From NCBI RefSeq assembly GCF_017051705.1, contig NZ_JAFIDJ010000001.1:992001-1056000 (forward strand): a DNA stretch of 64,000 bases, given 5' to 3'. Source of the stretch: Algoriphagus lutimaris. Lineage in GTDB: Bacteria > Bacteroidota > Bacteroidia > Cytophagales > Cyclobacteriaceae. Every line of letters begins with the position of its first letter. Position 1 is the stretch's first letter. Position numbers and translations under genes: made by a program. This document shows positions 55,001 to 63,596 of this stretch, one piece after another. The notes beneath the pieces are model-generated. The model saw only the letters and a program-made list of their open reading frames with translations, was not told the DNA's origin and searched no databases.

Positions 55001-56647
55001 GGTCAGTACCAAATTGCTATAGATCAAGGCAAATTACGGGAAGAGGACCGAGGGATCATCAGAGGCTTACATCTGAAGATCTGGGCGGACGGAGGAGCAT
55101 TTTATGATTGTTCCTATATCGTATCCAACTGTGTTCAGTTACGAATTGACAATGCCTACAAGGTCAAAAATTTCGAAAGTCAATTAGATGTATGTAGAAC
55201 CAATAAAGCTCCTAATACAGCCATGAGAGCCTTTGGAGATATACAAGGCAAACTCATTTTAGAAAATGCGATTGATGATGGTGCATTCTCTATCGGAATG
55301 GATCCTGTGGAATTTAGAAGGAAAAACATGTATGTAAGGGGCGATGTAACCCCTTTTGGACAGGCCCTTTCCTATTGCTACATGCGGGATGTCTGGAAAT
55401 ATGTGGAAGAAAAAAGCAATTACCGGGAAAAGCTCCAAGAAGTGGATGCATTCAATAAAGCCAATAAATGGAAAAAAAGAGGAGTGTATATGATTCCGGT
55501 AAAATACGGTTCCGGTTATAATCTGGTCATGATCGAGCAGGCAGCAGCAATTGTTTCGGTGTATTCTGGGGATGGAAGTGTTTCAATCAATCAAGGAGGA
55601 GTAGATATGGGGCAGGGCATGATGACCAAAGTTGAACAAGTTGCCGCATACGTGTTGAATATTCCTATGGAGTTAATTCAAATTCACAGTCCCACTACCA
55701 AAAGCATTCCCAATCCCACAAGCACCGGAGGTTCTACCGGAACTGCCTATAATGGAGAAGCAGTGAAGCAGGCTTGTGAGAAAATGCGAAGTAGAATTAC
55801 CGAATTTGGCTTCAAGCTCTTAAAAGACCATGGAGAAGAATGGTGTAAAGAACAGGGAATTGACTTTTGGAATCATGGCTCAGCAGGTTGGTCTGCTTCC
55901 ATAAAAAGACCCATCGATCAACATCCTAAATTAATTTGGCAAAACCTGGTCGCATTGGCCTATCAATATCGAGTAGATTTAATAGCATCATTTACAGCAC
56001 CGATTCCTGGAGGAACCACTCCAATTCCTGCCATGACCTTCAAACCAAACAGTGAAAACAAGGCGATCCCAGGAATTGATTTAGCCAAGGTACCAAGTAC
56101 AGCTGGGGTGGTGGACTCCTTTGTAGGATTTACATTTTCTGCAGCATGCTCGGAAGTAGAGGTAGATATTCTCACTGGAGAGGTAAAGATTTTAAAATCT
56201 GATATTGTTTTTGATATGGGATGGAGTTTAAACCCTGCCATTGACATAGGTCAGGTAGAAGGAGCATTTGTCCAAGGAGTGGGATATGTATTGACAGAAA
56301 AATTGGTCTTTGAACCTAAAGGAGAGGAAAAAGGAAGGTTGAATACCTTAAACACTTGGACCTATAAGCCACCGGCGATCACTACCATCCCCTTGGAAAT
56401 GAATACTTATTTATATCCAAGATCCAACTCTTCAGAAGTGCCTGAAAACCCTAATGGGCTTTTTTCATCCAAAGAAGTAGGGGAGCCTCCTTTGGTTTTG
56501 GCCACCAGTGTATTCTTTGCCATAAAATCAGCCATTCGAGCTTCTAGATTGGAACGAGGTCTGTCTGGGTATTTTAAATTAGATGCCCCAGCCACAGTTC
56601 AGGAAGTAAGTAGGGTATTGGAAGTAAAGAAGCAGGATTTTAAATAA
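52085..56647 (+). CDS. Single-chain xanthine-dehydrogenase-like molybdenum hydroxylase
   Basis: A 1520-residue fusion of all three functional parts. Residues 1-235 hold two [2Fe-2S] sites: Cys43, 48, 51 and 73, then Cys185, 188, 220 and 222. Residues about 283-590 form the FAD domain with RNAASIAGNTML. From about 640 the Mo domain follows, with ETQACVAFP, QLGGGYGGKTEQAKF, NKAPNTAMRAFG, GGVDMGQGMMTK and catalytic Glu1467 in EVGEPPLVLA. By alignment to bovine XDH from memory, Glu802 is Thr931 and Arg880 is Cys1016, so xanthine is unlikely to be the natural substrate. Residues about 92-170 are an insertion. No export signal is present. Confidence 0.93.
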   Translation: MNNSVSFFLNGEEVTITNPKPELLLLDYLRSNEVGLTGAKKGCGQGGCGACTVILSTWNEKKQVAEHKSINSCLRPVCALGGMAITTIEGTGGIKRPENKHLTFTPSSSRGASNFAVTPPPAWNRKKADLLQSTSSRTDQVTQRLVAISTNSISSKCLSEQENQDLHEGINPVAHRLAINNGTQCGYCTVGFVMNMSAFLSENPSPTKQEIESIFDGNICRCTGYKSILTGMKTFASDWNAEDEAHRMKCLTEDKCQQVLVHDSINIPFPKAAKMALPPISILNSRQKWFSPETLDELKIILRKNPPDTTRIVFGNTSFGVYAEEFPQFKLFVDIKLIPDLFGINKTEKGLEIGASTTYSELLAYLDQLIKKEDLASTSRIGAIQYMVHRTAGMIVRNAASIAGNTMLELKHIFTGAPFPSDLFTTLFGTNSEIRILKVKSGKESQIKISTLIQKVLKAPEMVHDLIILGYFIPFGNSNEVVLSQKVALREVNSHSIVNNCSRIELDQNLKVKEASIVFAGIAPLAWNASKSEQWLKGKTISLDLLPKLTDILRIEVQKELSYWENQGRYDSIPSEGFTDEYKTNLAISFLYKAIIRTLLEKSKKAVPPHLLSAGDINWGNWGLSNGTQSYEIQDFKKPLSQPYIKLMAFHQAMGQVHYTHEIPLPPVGKNAAFIQSKKSLANYHFINPDSKENINEEVLERILRDKFPSFFKLINSKDIPVGGMNLQGMAFDQPVFATDNILYPGQAIAMVIAQTEQDAIEIAEYASSNCVGYSPIIWQNEGNKQWDKSWEEPIVSIEDAIKKGSIFPDCPSTASFVSHIWKITRPGTELYWVNLNRDPLDKTPNLRKEKIDGASCLVVENTQISGEQVHFYMETQACVAFPEDDDQILVHPSSQSPMEMHQTVASTLAAEHNKVNVDIRQLGGGYGGKTEQAKFVAAPVAVAAHALNRPIRLAMKREHDTAMIGKRHGYYGQYQIAIDQGKLREEDRGIIRGLHLKIWADGGAFYDCSYIVSNCVQLRIDNAYKVKNFESQLDVCRTNKAPNTAMRAFGDIQGKLILENAIDDGAFSIGMDPVEFRRKNMYVRGDVTPFGQALSYCYMRDVWKYVEEKSNYREKLQEVDAFNKANKWKKRGVYMIPVKYGSGYNLVMIEQAAAIVSVYSGDGSVSINQGGVDMGQGMMTKVEQVAAYVLNIPMELIQIHSPTTKSIPNPTSTGGSTGTAYNGEAVKQACEKMRSRITEFGFKLLKDHGEEWCKEQGIDFWNHGSAGWSASIKRPIDQHPKLIWQNLVALAYQYRVDLIASFTAPIPGGTTPIPAMTFKPNSENKAIPGIDLAKVPSTAGVVDSFVGFTFSAACSEVEVDILTGEVKILKSDIVFDMGWSLNPAIDIGQVEGAFVQGVGYVLTEKLVFEPKGEEKGRLNTLNTWTYKPPAITTIPLEMNTYLYPRSNSSEVPENPNGLFSSKEVGEPPLVLATSVFFAIKSAIRASRLERGLSGYFKLDAPATVQEVSRVLEVKKQDFK
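52370..52580 (+). repeat. In-frame low-complexity insertion in the iron-sulfur region, possible repeat-derived
   Basis: About 70 codons separate IEGTGG from INPVAHRLAI, where homologues have roughly 10-15 residues. The inserted part is rich in Ser, Thr, Pro and Gln. Its DNA includes CCCTCCTC, AAGGGGAG and CTCCTCC blocks that look like a degenerate interspersed palindrome. Other copies in the genome would be needed to call it a repeat. Confidence 0.3.
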
Positions 56648-56669
56648 AATCTTTCCAAATCAACTCAAG

Positions 56670-56703
56670 ACCTCAATAGTGTAGTGCTGTTGAGGTTTTT
56701 TTG
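56670..56703 (+). terminator. Rho-independent terminator
   Basis: A 7-base stem ACCTCAA / TTGAGGT with a 13-base loop and a run of T, about 25 bases after the stop of the fused molybdenum hydroxylase. It closes the three-gene unit. Confidence 0.85.
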
Positions 56704-56826
56704 CATCTGAAATCTTACAAATCGAAAAGGACTTTCTTAAAGTTTGTATTTTTTCTTTATATAAAAGGAAATTGCATCCTGCTCATTTTCAGCTAAATTT
56801 CTTGACTTAAAAAGACCGCCAACCTT

Positions 56827-58851
56827 ATGAAAAAAATCTTATACGCTTCTCTGGCTCTTCTAGCAGCTTGTACCACTAGTCCTGACATGAAAGAGGAGCA
56901 AGTTCGAGAGCATTTTATCAAAGTAGATGAAATCAATTCTGCCATTCGTCCGGGGGATAATTTCTTCATGCATGTCAATGGAACTTGGTATGATACCGTC
57001 AAAATTGCTGATGATCAAGTAGGAGTGGGGTCCTATTCCTTTTTAAATATTCCCAAAAAACAATTATTGGAGAATATTTTAACTGAAGTATCAAAAGAAG
57101 AGCATCCCAAGGGGAGTATTGAACAGAAAGTAGGGGACTTTTACGCCTCTGGAATGGATACAGCAGCCATTAATGCGAGAGGCTATGAACCCATTATTCC
57201 CATTTTAGAGCAAATTGAGGCCATCAGTAGCCTTTCCGACTTACACCAATTTGTATCTTCTGAATTGAAGTCAAATAATCAAACCCTGATTGGGTTAAGA
57301 ATATCTCCTGATGATGAAAACAGTATCGTCAACATTGTTCATTTAAGCCAAACAGGTATAGGCTTACCTGACAGGGATTACTACTTCAATACTGATTCCT
57401 CTACCATTGGTATTCAAAAGGCATATCAAAATTACTTGGCTACCCTATTTCAATTGACTGGTAGTTCAGAAACTGAGGCTACTAACGCCGCTGAAAAGAC
57501 TTATGAGATAGAAAAATCATTGGCAGAATCCCACAAGACTAGAATCCAGCGCAGAGTTGTAAAAGAAAACTACCATAAGTTGGCTGTAGATGTAATTGAA
57601 ACAGAACACGAGAACATTGGTCTAAAAGCTATTCTAACGGAGTTAGGTCTTCCTGCAGATTCTGTAGACGTTAGGCAACCTGCATATTACGATCGGTTAA
57701 ACGGCATGCTTGCCTCAGTTCCACTGGAAGATTGGAAAACATACCTGAAATCTAGCACTTTGGTTAACTATGCAGATATCTTAAGCACCCCTTTCGAAAA
57801 TGCAGCTTTTGAGTATTCGAAGGTTGTTTCTGGGCAGTCCACTCAATTGACACGAGCACAACAAATGGTACAGAAAGTGGATAGACAGTTAGGTTTTGAC
57901 TTGGGACAATTATATGTCAAAAGATACTTCAATGAAGATGCAAAACAACGTGTTTTAACGCTTGTCAATAACCTCCAAAAGGCATTCGAAAATAGAATCA
58001 ATAAGCTGGATTGGATGAGTGACAGTACTAAAACTCAAGCAAAAGAGAAGTTGTATTCCATTACCAAAAAGATAGGTTATCCTGATGAATGGAGAGAATA
58101 CAACGTCTCCATCGACAAGAACAAATACTTTGAAAACGTCATAGCCCTTAGAAAAGACGAAAGTCAATATCAGTTGGCTAAATTCGGAAAAGCCCCAAAT
58201 AGAGCCGAGTGGGGAACTACCCCAAGTACTGTTACAGCTTATTATAACCCCTCTTTAAACGAGATTGTCTTTCCAGCGGGAATTCTTCAATACCCTTATT
58301 TTGACTTCTATGCGGATGATGCTGTGAACTATGGAGGAATAGGGATGGTAATAGGACATGAATTGACTCATGCTTTTGATGATCAAGGTTCTCAGTTTGA
58401 TAAAGATGGAAATGTGAAAAATTGGTGGACTTCAGAAGACTATGAAAAATTCAAAGCCAAAACACAGCAATTGATCGACCGTTATGACACGTATACAGTA
58501 TTAGATTCTGTCCACATCAAGGGAGCCATGACCATTGGAGAAAATACAGCAGACAATGGAGGGATCTACATCGCTTACGATGCATTTAAACTCACAAAAC
58601 AAGGACAGGACACTACCAAGATAGATGGGTATACCCCAGATCAACGTTTCTGTCTATCTATTGCCAATATTTGGAGAGTGAAAGTGAGGGATGAGTATAT
58701 GAGAACCTATGTGAATACCAATTCCCACTCCCCAGCAATGTGGAGAGTCAATGGTCCTCTAATGAATTTTGAACCATTCTATCAAGCTTTTGACATTCTA
58801 CCAGAGGACAAAAACTTTAAACCTGAAGAGCAACGGATTAAAATCTGGTAG
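56827..58851 (+). CDS. M13 (neprilysin-like) peptidase lipoprotein
   Basis: A 674-residue zinc endopeptidase. The N-terminus MKKILYASLALLAACTTS is a lipoprotein signal with Cys at residue 15. The M13 zinc site is VIGHELTHAFDDQGSQFDKDG (HELTH at 511-515), and the second Glu is in ENTADNGGI. The upstream NAYYNP-equivalent is TVTAYYNPSLNEIVFPAGIL. The C-terminus ends with KIW, close to the usual CxW-type end. It should degrade small peptides at the cell envelope. It has its own terminator at 58885 and looks monocistronic. Confidence 0.94.
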   Translation: MKKILYASLALLAACTTSPDMKEEQVREHFIKVDEINSAIRPGDNFFMHVNGTWYDTVKIADDQVGVGSYSFLNIPKKQLLENILTEVSKEEHPKGSIEQKVGDFYASGMDTAAINARGYEPIIPILEQIEAISSLSDLHQFVSSELKSNNQTLIGLRISPDDENSIVNIVHLSQTGIGLPDRDYYFNTDSSTIGIQKAYQNYLATLFQLTGSSETEATNAAEKTYEIEKSLAESHKTRIQRRVVKENYHKLAVDVIETEHENIGLKAILTELGLPADSVDVRQPAYYDRLNGMLASVPLEDWKTYLKSSTLVNYADILSTPFENAAFEYSKVVSGQSTQLTRAQQMVQKVDRQLGFDLGQLYVKRYFNEDAKQRVLTLVNNLQKAFENRINKLDWMSDSTKTQAKEKLYSITKKIGYPDEWREYNVSIDKNKYFENVIALRKDESQYQLAKFGKAPNRAEWGTTPSTVTAYYNPSLNEIVFPAGILQYPYFDFYADDAVNYGGIGMVIGHELTHAFDDQGSQFDKDGNVKNWWTSEDYEKFKAKTQQLIDRYDTYTVLDSVHIKGAMTIGENTADNGGIYIAYDAFKLTKQGQDTTKIDGYTPDQRFCLSIANIWRVKVRDEYMRTYVNTNSHSPAMWRVNGPLMNFEPFYQAFDILPEDKNFKPEEQRIKIW

Positions 58852-58884
58852 GTAAAAGAAATTATAAACGCTATTTTTCGAAAG

Positions 58885-58917
58885 GCGAACTCTTCACTCT
58901 TAGAGTTCGCTTTTTTT
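58885..58917 (+). terminator. Rho-independent terminator
   Basis: A 9-base GC-rich stem (GCGAACTCT / AGAGTTCGC) with an 8-base loop and seven T, shortly after the M13 peptidase gene. Confidence 0.92.
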
Positions 58918-59062
58918 GGATTCATCCAAAATCATGAGTTAAAGTGAAAGTAATTGTCAAGTTACTTTCCTTAATTTTTCGATTTTCATAGACATTCTTT
59001 TTGAAAATTCTTTTGGAATTAAGGAGACATAGCTTTCTTTGTTAAAACCCATTTTTCTTCAA

Positions 59063-61885
59063 ATGAAAATTAGCCTTAAAGTATTACCTAACCTTTTCTT
59101 ACTAGGAATCTTCTTTATAGTTCAATCTTCCTATTCCCAAACGGATTGGTTATTGGATAATTCGTCTTACAAAGCCAGAATTATTGAGGGAACTGGAGAA
59201 TTGGAACTTACAAACAGCTTGGTCAAAAGAGTCATTAAAATCTCCCCAAATGCCGCAACCATTCGACTGGATAATATAACAAGTGGAGAATCCTATCTAA
59301 GGGGAGTAAAACCAGAGGCAGAAGTTCAGATCAATGGGGTAAATTACGAAGTAGGTGGATTGAAAGGACAACCCAACTATGCTTTTTTGAAAGAAGAGTG
59401 GATTAAGGACCTTCATAATTCCACCGCAGCTATGCAATTTGATGGCTACGAAATCCTGGAAACAGAAACCCCATTTGAATGGGCTAAAATACGCTATGGA
59501 GATTTGAATAAACCCTGGCCTCCTAAAGGGGTTCACCTTCGATTGGATTTCAAACTACCTGAACAAAATAAGTTATTAGAATCTAATGACCCTCTTCCAA
59601 GTTTTCTTGGAAGGAAAAAAATCTATTCCACTGAATTCAATGAATTAGATCCAACTTGGCGCACTCATGAATCTACCTCGCATCCAAGATCCTCATTTCA
59701 AAATGAGGGAAAAATGGGTGAGATCTACACCCTCCAAAACTCTGCAGTATATGTAGAGCGGAAATTGGAAGAGGATACTAAAATCATTGAAGCCACATTT
59801 AGAACAGGTACAGATCAATCCAAAGAATATGGTCCTGGAATCACCTTGGTATGGCCTGATCAAACTATCAAATTTTTCTTAAAACCGAGCGGAAATTCCT
59901 ATGATGATGGAATTCCTATGTTTGGGCTTTGGAATGGCAAAGAACAAATCAGGGCTGCTGGAGGAAGACAAAAATTGGACCTTTCTACTCCTTGGTCTTT
60001 AAGATTTCGTGTCACAGAGAAGGCGGTTTATTGTGAAGCAAAACCAAAAAATGGCATCTGGATGACCATTGAAACCCTTCCTGCTTTTTCAAGTATGCCA
60101 ACCAGCGTTAGGATTGGAAAAAGTGATGGAAAAGGAAACCCACAAGATGCGGATGAATTAGGAGAATTGGTTCGCCTGCAAGTCCTTGATTTTGCTTTAT
60201 ATGGTTCAATAGATCAATCGGTAAAAAACAGCTTACAACCAGAAGATGTAACTGTCTCCGTACACTACGAATTGTATGATGGTATCCCTGTGTTCGGAAA
60301 ATGGATCACAGTCAAAAATCATAGTCCAAAGGATATCAATCTAGATGGGTTTACTAGTGAGATCATCGCTGCTGTAGAATATGAATCGAAAGTTGAATTA
60401 AGAGAAAATACAATTTTTAAAAGACCCAATATTCATGTAGAAACGGATATGGCATTTGCAAGTATGTCAGCCGATGATGCAAATGCACATTTGGTAAAAT
60501 GGTTACCGGATCCTGACTATTCTACTCAAGTAAACTACCTAAGGCAGACCCCTAGCTTATTGAAGGTCAGTCCAGAATATGGTCCTGATCAAACCATTAA
60601 CTCAGGAGAGGAATTTACTTCTTTCCGAACTTTTGTGTTACCACATGATAGTTATGATAGAGAACGAAAAGGTCTGGCGATGCGAAGGATGTATAAAACT
60701 CTTGCACCTTGGACTACAGAAAATCCTTTGATGATGCATGCTCGATTTGCAGATTGGGAACGCGTGAAAACAGCTATTGATCAAGCTTCAGAAGTGGGAT
60801 TCGAAATGGTTATTTTGACTTTCGGAAGTGGATTCAACATTGAAGACGATAGCGAAGAATACCTCGCAGAAATGAAGCGATACGCTGATTATGCCAAAAG
60901 TAAAGGAGTAGAAATAGGAGGCTATTCCTTGCTAGCTTCAAGAAGTATCGATGCTTCAACTAACGTGGTCATGCCTGAGGGAATGAAACCTACATTTGGA
61001 AATTCTCCTTGTATCGAAAGTGAATGGGGACAATCCTATTTCAAGAAGCTATATAAATTTTATGAAAAATCAGGTTTTACCTTATTGGAACATGATGGCT
61101 CTTATCCAGGAGATGTATGTGCTTCAGAAAATCACCCTGGACACAAAGGGTTGAACGATAGTCGATGGAATCAATATCGTACCATTTCCAATTTTTACAA
61201 ATGGAGCCGATCAAAAGGGATTTACCTCAACATTCCTGATTACTATTTTATGACAGGAGGAAGTAAAATTGCGATGGGTTACCGGGAGGTAAATTGGAGT
61301 CTACCAAGAAATGAGCAATTGGTTCATGCACGTCAAAATATCTTTGATGGTACGTGGGAGAAGACCTCTACCATGGGCTGGATGTTTGTTCCCTTAACCG
61401 AATATCACGGAGGAGGAGAAGCTGCTACCATCGAACCATTAAATGAACATTTAGCGCATTACGAAATGATGATGGCCAGTAATTTAGGTGCCGGCGTTCA
61501 GGCTTGTTATCGGGGACCTCGACTTTTTGATACAGAAGAAACCAAAAACATGGTCAAAGGCATGGTGGATTGGTACAAGGAGCATCGTCAGGTTTTGGAA
61601 GGAGACATCATCCATTTGAAAAGAGCCACTGGTAACGACTTGGATTATTGGCTAAATGTCAACCCTTCTGGGGAAGAGAAAGGTATGTTGGTGGTTTATA
61701 ACCCTACCAATCAAGAGATTACCAAAAAGATAAAAGTACCTCTCTATTATACGGGGCTTACCGATGAAACCAGAATTACCACCAAATCAGGAGAATCCAT
61801 CAATCTTCTTCTAAACCGTGATTTTTCGGTAGAAATTGAAGTAACTGTACCAAGTAATGGGGATTCTTGGGTATTGTTTCAATAA
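59063..61885 (+). CDS. Secreted alpha-galactosidase-like glycoside hydrolase with inserted beta-sandwich
   Basis: A 940-residue secreted protein; the ATG at 59063 gives a signal peptide ending SSYSQ. The N-terminal beta domain resembles that of GH36-like enzymes. It is interrupted at about residues 185-390 by a LamG-like region (FNELDPTWRTHES ... TLVWPDQTIKFFL ... LVRLQVLDFALYGS). The catalytic barrel follows, with EMVILTFGSGFN and the likely nucleophile Asp678 in LLEHDGSYPGDVC. YREVNWSLPRNEQLVHARQNIF comes later and the domain ends in a beta-sandwich. A galactoside substrate is a family-based guess. No susC/susD genes are nearby. Confidence 0.82.
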   Translation: MKISLKVLPNLFLLGIFFIVQSSYSQTDWLLDNSSYKARIIEGTGELELTNSLVKRVIKISPNAATIRLDNITSGESYLRGVKPEAEVQINGVNYEVGGLKGQPNYAFLKEEWIKDLHNSTAAMQFDGYEILETETPFEWAKIRYGDLNKPWPPKGVHLRLDFKLPEQNKLLESNDPLPSFLGRKKIYSTEFNELDPTWRTHESTSHPRSSFQNEGKMGEIYTLQNSAVYVERKLEEDTKIIEATFRTGTDQSKEYGPGITLVWPDQTIKFFLKPSGNSYDDGIPMFGLWNGKEQIRAAGGRQKLDLSTPWSLRFRVTEKAVYCEAKPKNGIWMTIETLPAFSSMPTSVRIGKSDGKGNPQDADELGELVRLQVLDFALYGSIDQSVKNSLQPEDVTVSVHYELYDGIPVFGKWITVKNHSPKDINLDGFTSEIIAAVEYESKVELRENTIFKRPNIHVETDMAFASMSADDANAHLVKWLPDPDYSTQVNYLRQTPSLLKVSPEYGPDQTINSGEEFTSFRTFVLPHDSYDRERKGLAMRRMYKTLAPWTTENPLMMHARFADWERVKTAIDQASEVGFEMVILTFGSGFNIEDDSEEYLAEMKRYADYAKSKGVEIGGYSLLASRSIDASTNVVMPEGMKPTFGNSPCIESEWGQSYFKKLYKFYEKSGFTLLEHDGSYPGDVCASENHPGHKGLNDSRWNQYRTISNFYKWSRSKGIYLNIPDYYFMTGGSKIAMGYREVNWSLPRNEQLVHARQNIFDGTWEKTSTMGWMFVPLTEYHGGGEAATIEPLNEHLAHYEMMMASNLGAGVQACYRGPRLFDTEETKNMVKGMVDWYKEHRQVLEGDIIHLKRATGNDLDYWLNVNPSGEEKGMLVVYNPTNQEITKKIKVPLYYTGLTDETRITTKSGESINLLLNRDFSVEIEVTVPSNGDSWVLFQ

Positions 61886-61889
61886 AAAA

Positions 61890-61975
61890 AGAAATACGAT
61901 TTAAAGAGACGGTAGGTGCCAATTCTGGAAAGTTAAATCTTCCGAATAAATCCAATCTGTTTAAATCGTATTTCT
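61890..61975. terminator. Long inverted repeat between convergent genes
   Basis: A perfect 16-base inverted repeat (AGAAATACGATTTAAA at 61890-61905, its complement at 61960-61975) encloses 54 bases. On the minus strand it is followed by seven T, so it probably ends the M20 gene. The loop is much longer than in ordinary terminators. Confidence 0.65.
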
Positions 61976-61994
61976 ACTTTTAATTTGTTTACTG

Positions 61995-63431
61995 TCAACC
62001 GAATTTCTTCATCAGCTGGTATGTAAACTGAACAATTTCTTTGTAATTCTCTTTGGAGATTTTCTCATCAATACCATGAAATCTTTTCATTCCATCCGGT
62101 GAAATCCGAATAGGGTAGTATCTATAAACCCCTTCAGAAATTCCATAAAAATACCGAGCATCGGTACCTCCGCCAATTAATCCAGGAACAACTACTGTTT
62201 CAGGAAATACAGAACGAATAGTAGCCTCCAAGAACTTATAAGCTTCCGAATCAATGCTGGAAGAAGGAGAGGGGTTTGTCAAAAAACCTACAGGTTCTAC
62301 CCGTACTTTATCGCTAACTACAGATTCAATATGAGCTTGAACAGATTCGATAGTCTCTCCGGGTAAAATCCTAAAATTGATAGTCGCTTCGGCCACTGTA
62401 GGAATCACATTGTTTTTTACTCCTCCATCTATAATTGTAGGTGCCGTAGTGGTATGAGAATTAAGTCCTTCCAAAATAGGTCCTTGCATTAACCAAGGAT
62501 TGGCAAAAGCAAGCTTTTGCATAAAAGGCAATTCTGGACCTAAATAGTCCAATTGGTATTGAACCGGTTCCACCATTCGGTAGGGCAATTGGTTGTTTTC
62601 CAAGTCGACAATGGATTGAGCCAAAATACCAATGGTGTTTTCACGAGGAGGAGAAGAGCTGTGTCCTCCAGTGGTTTCTACAATCAATCGAAAAGAAGCG
62701 AAACCTTTTTCTGCCACGTTGATCATAGATATTGGCTGATCCACCCCAGGAACAATTCCTTCGGTAATCATTCCTCCTTCATCCAAAGTAAATGCAGCTG
62801 ATATCCCTTGTTGTTCAAGATATTCAGCAATCTTAGCAGCCCCTTTTCCGCCTCCTACTTCCTCATCATGACCGAAAGCAAAATAGATTGTCTGGGAAGG
62901 CTTAAAACCTTCATTTATTAGCATTTCTGCACTTTCCAATAAAGCTATTAGGGATGACTTATCATCTAAAGTACCTCGACCAATTATATGATCAGAAGTG
63001 ATTCTTCCCTCAAACGGTGGTGCCTCCCACATTTCCATGGTTGGAAGGTCTACAGGTACCACATCCTGATGTGACATCAGAATAATTGGTTTTTTGGAAG
63101 TGTCTGAGCCTTCCCATTTGTATAACAGGCTGTATTGATTGATTTTGGTCAGGTCCATGGTTTCGTGAACTTGAGGGAAAGTTTCTGCCAAATAAGCGTG
63201 AAAGCCATTGAATGCTGCTGAATCCGGAATTGCATCTTCGCTAAATGAAATGGTTCGAAATTGAATGGCTCCAGAAAGATGATCAAATACATCCTCAGAA
63301 ATAGCAACTTCTTGAATAGGCTGAGGTTCAACTTGTTTGGAGCTTAAACGGAAGGTGTTAAAGAGAAGAATAGCTATAACAATAATGACCAAAACAAAGA
63401 GAGTCAAGAACAGCTTTTTTAAAATTTTCAT
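61995..63431 (-). CDS. Membrane-anchored PM20D1-like M20 carboxypeptidase/amidohydrolase
   Basis: A 478-residue protein with one N-terminal membrane anchor (KLFLTLFVLVIIVIAILLFNTF). M20 motifs are clear: LMSHQDVVPVD, IIGRGTLDDKSSLIALL, YFAFGHDEEVGGGKGA, FTLDEGGMITEG, GGHSSSPP, and VVPGLIGGGTDARYF with the late metal ligand HGIDEKI. This order is that of the PM20D1/CPS1 branch, which includes carboxypeptidases and N-fatty-acyl amino-acid synthases/hydrolases. The active site should face the periplasm. Confidence 0.92.
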   Translation of the reverse strand: MKILKKLFLTLFVLVIIVIAILLFNTFRLSSKQVEPQPIQEVAISEDVFDHLSGAIQFRTISFSEDAIPDSAAFNGFHAYLAETFPQVHETMDLTKINQYSLLYKWEGSDTSKKPIILMSHQDVVPVDLPTMEMWEAPPFEGRITSDHIIGRGTLDDKSSLIALLESAEMLINEGFKPSQTIYFAFGHDEEVGGGKGAAKIAEYLEQQGISAAFTLDEGGMITEGIVPGVDQPISMINVAEKGFASFRLIVETTGGHSSSPPRENTIGILAQSIVDLENNQLPYRMVEPVQYQLDYLGPELPFMQKLAFANPWLMQGPILEGLNSHTTTAPTIIDGGVKNNVIPTVAEATINFRILPGETIESVQAHIESVVSDKVRVEPVGFLTNPSPSSSIDSEAYKFLEATIRSVFPETVVVPGLIGGGTDARYFYGISEGVYRYYPIRISPDGMKRFHGIDEKISKENYKEIVQFTYQLMKKFG

Positions 63432-63596
63432 ATTTGGTGGTTTGCTAGTTAAGGTGATGGTTTATGGAATATAAGGATAAGCCTTAGAAAATAGCACTAT
63501 AGCCAAAGTAAATCAGTATCTCTTGAAAAAGTTGTTTCTCAACTATTTAACTGCTATTCAATCAAAATTTGATATTTTCATGGGAATAGTAATTCT

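Noticed and set aside
56827-58851. Possible transposase-like or phage gene near terminator clusters
   Set aside because: The HELTH and ENTADNGG motifs identify an M13 peptidase; no transposase motifs or terminal repeats were seen anywhere in the window.
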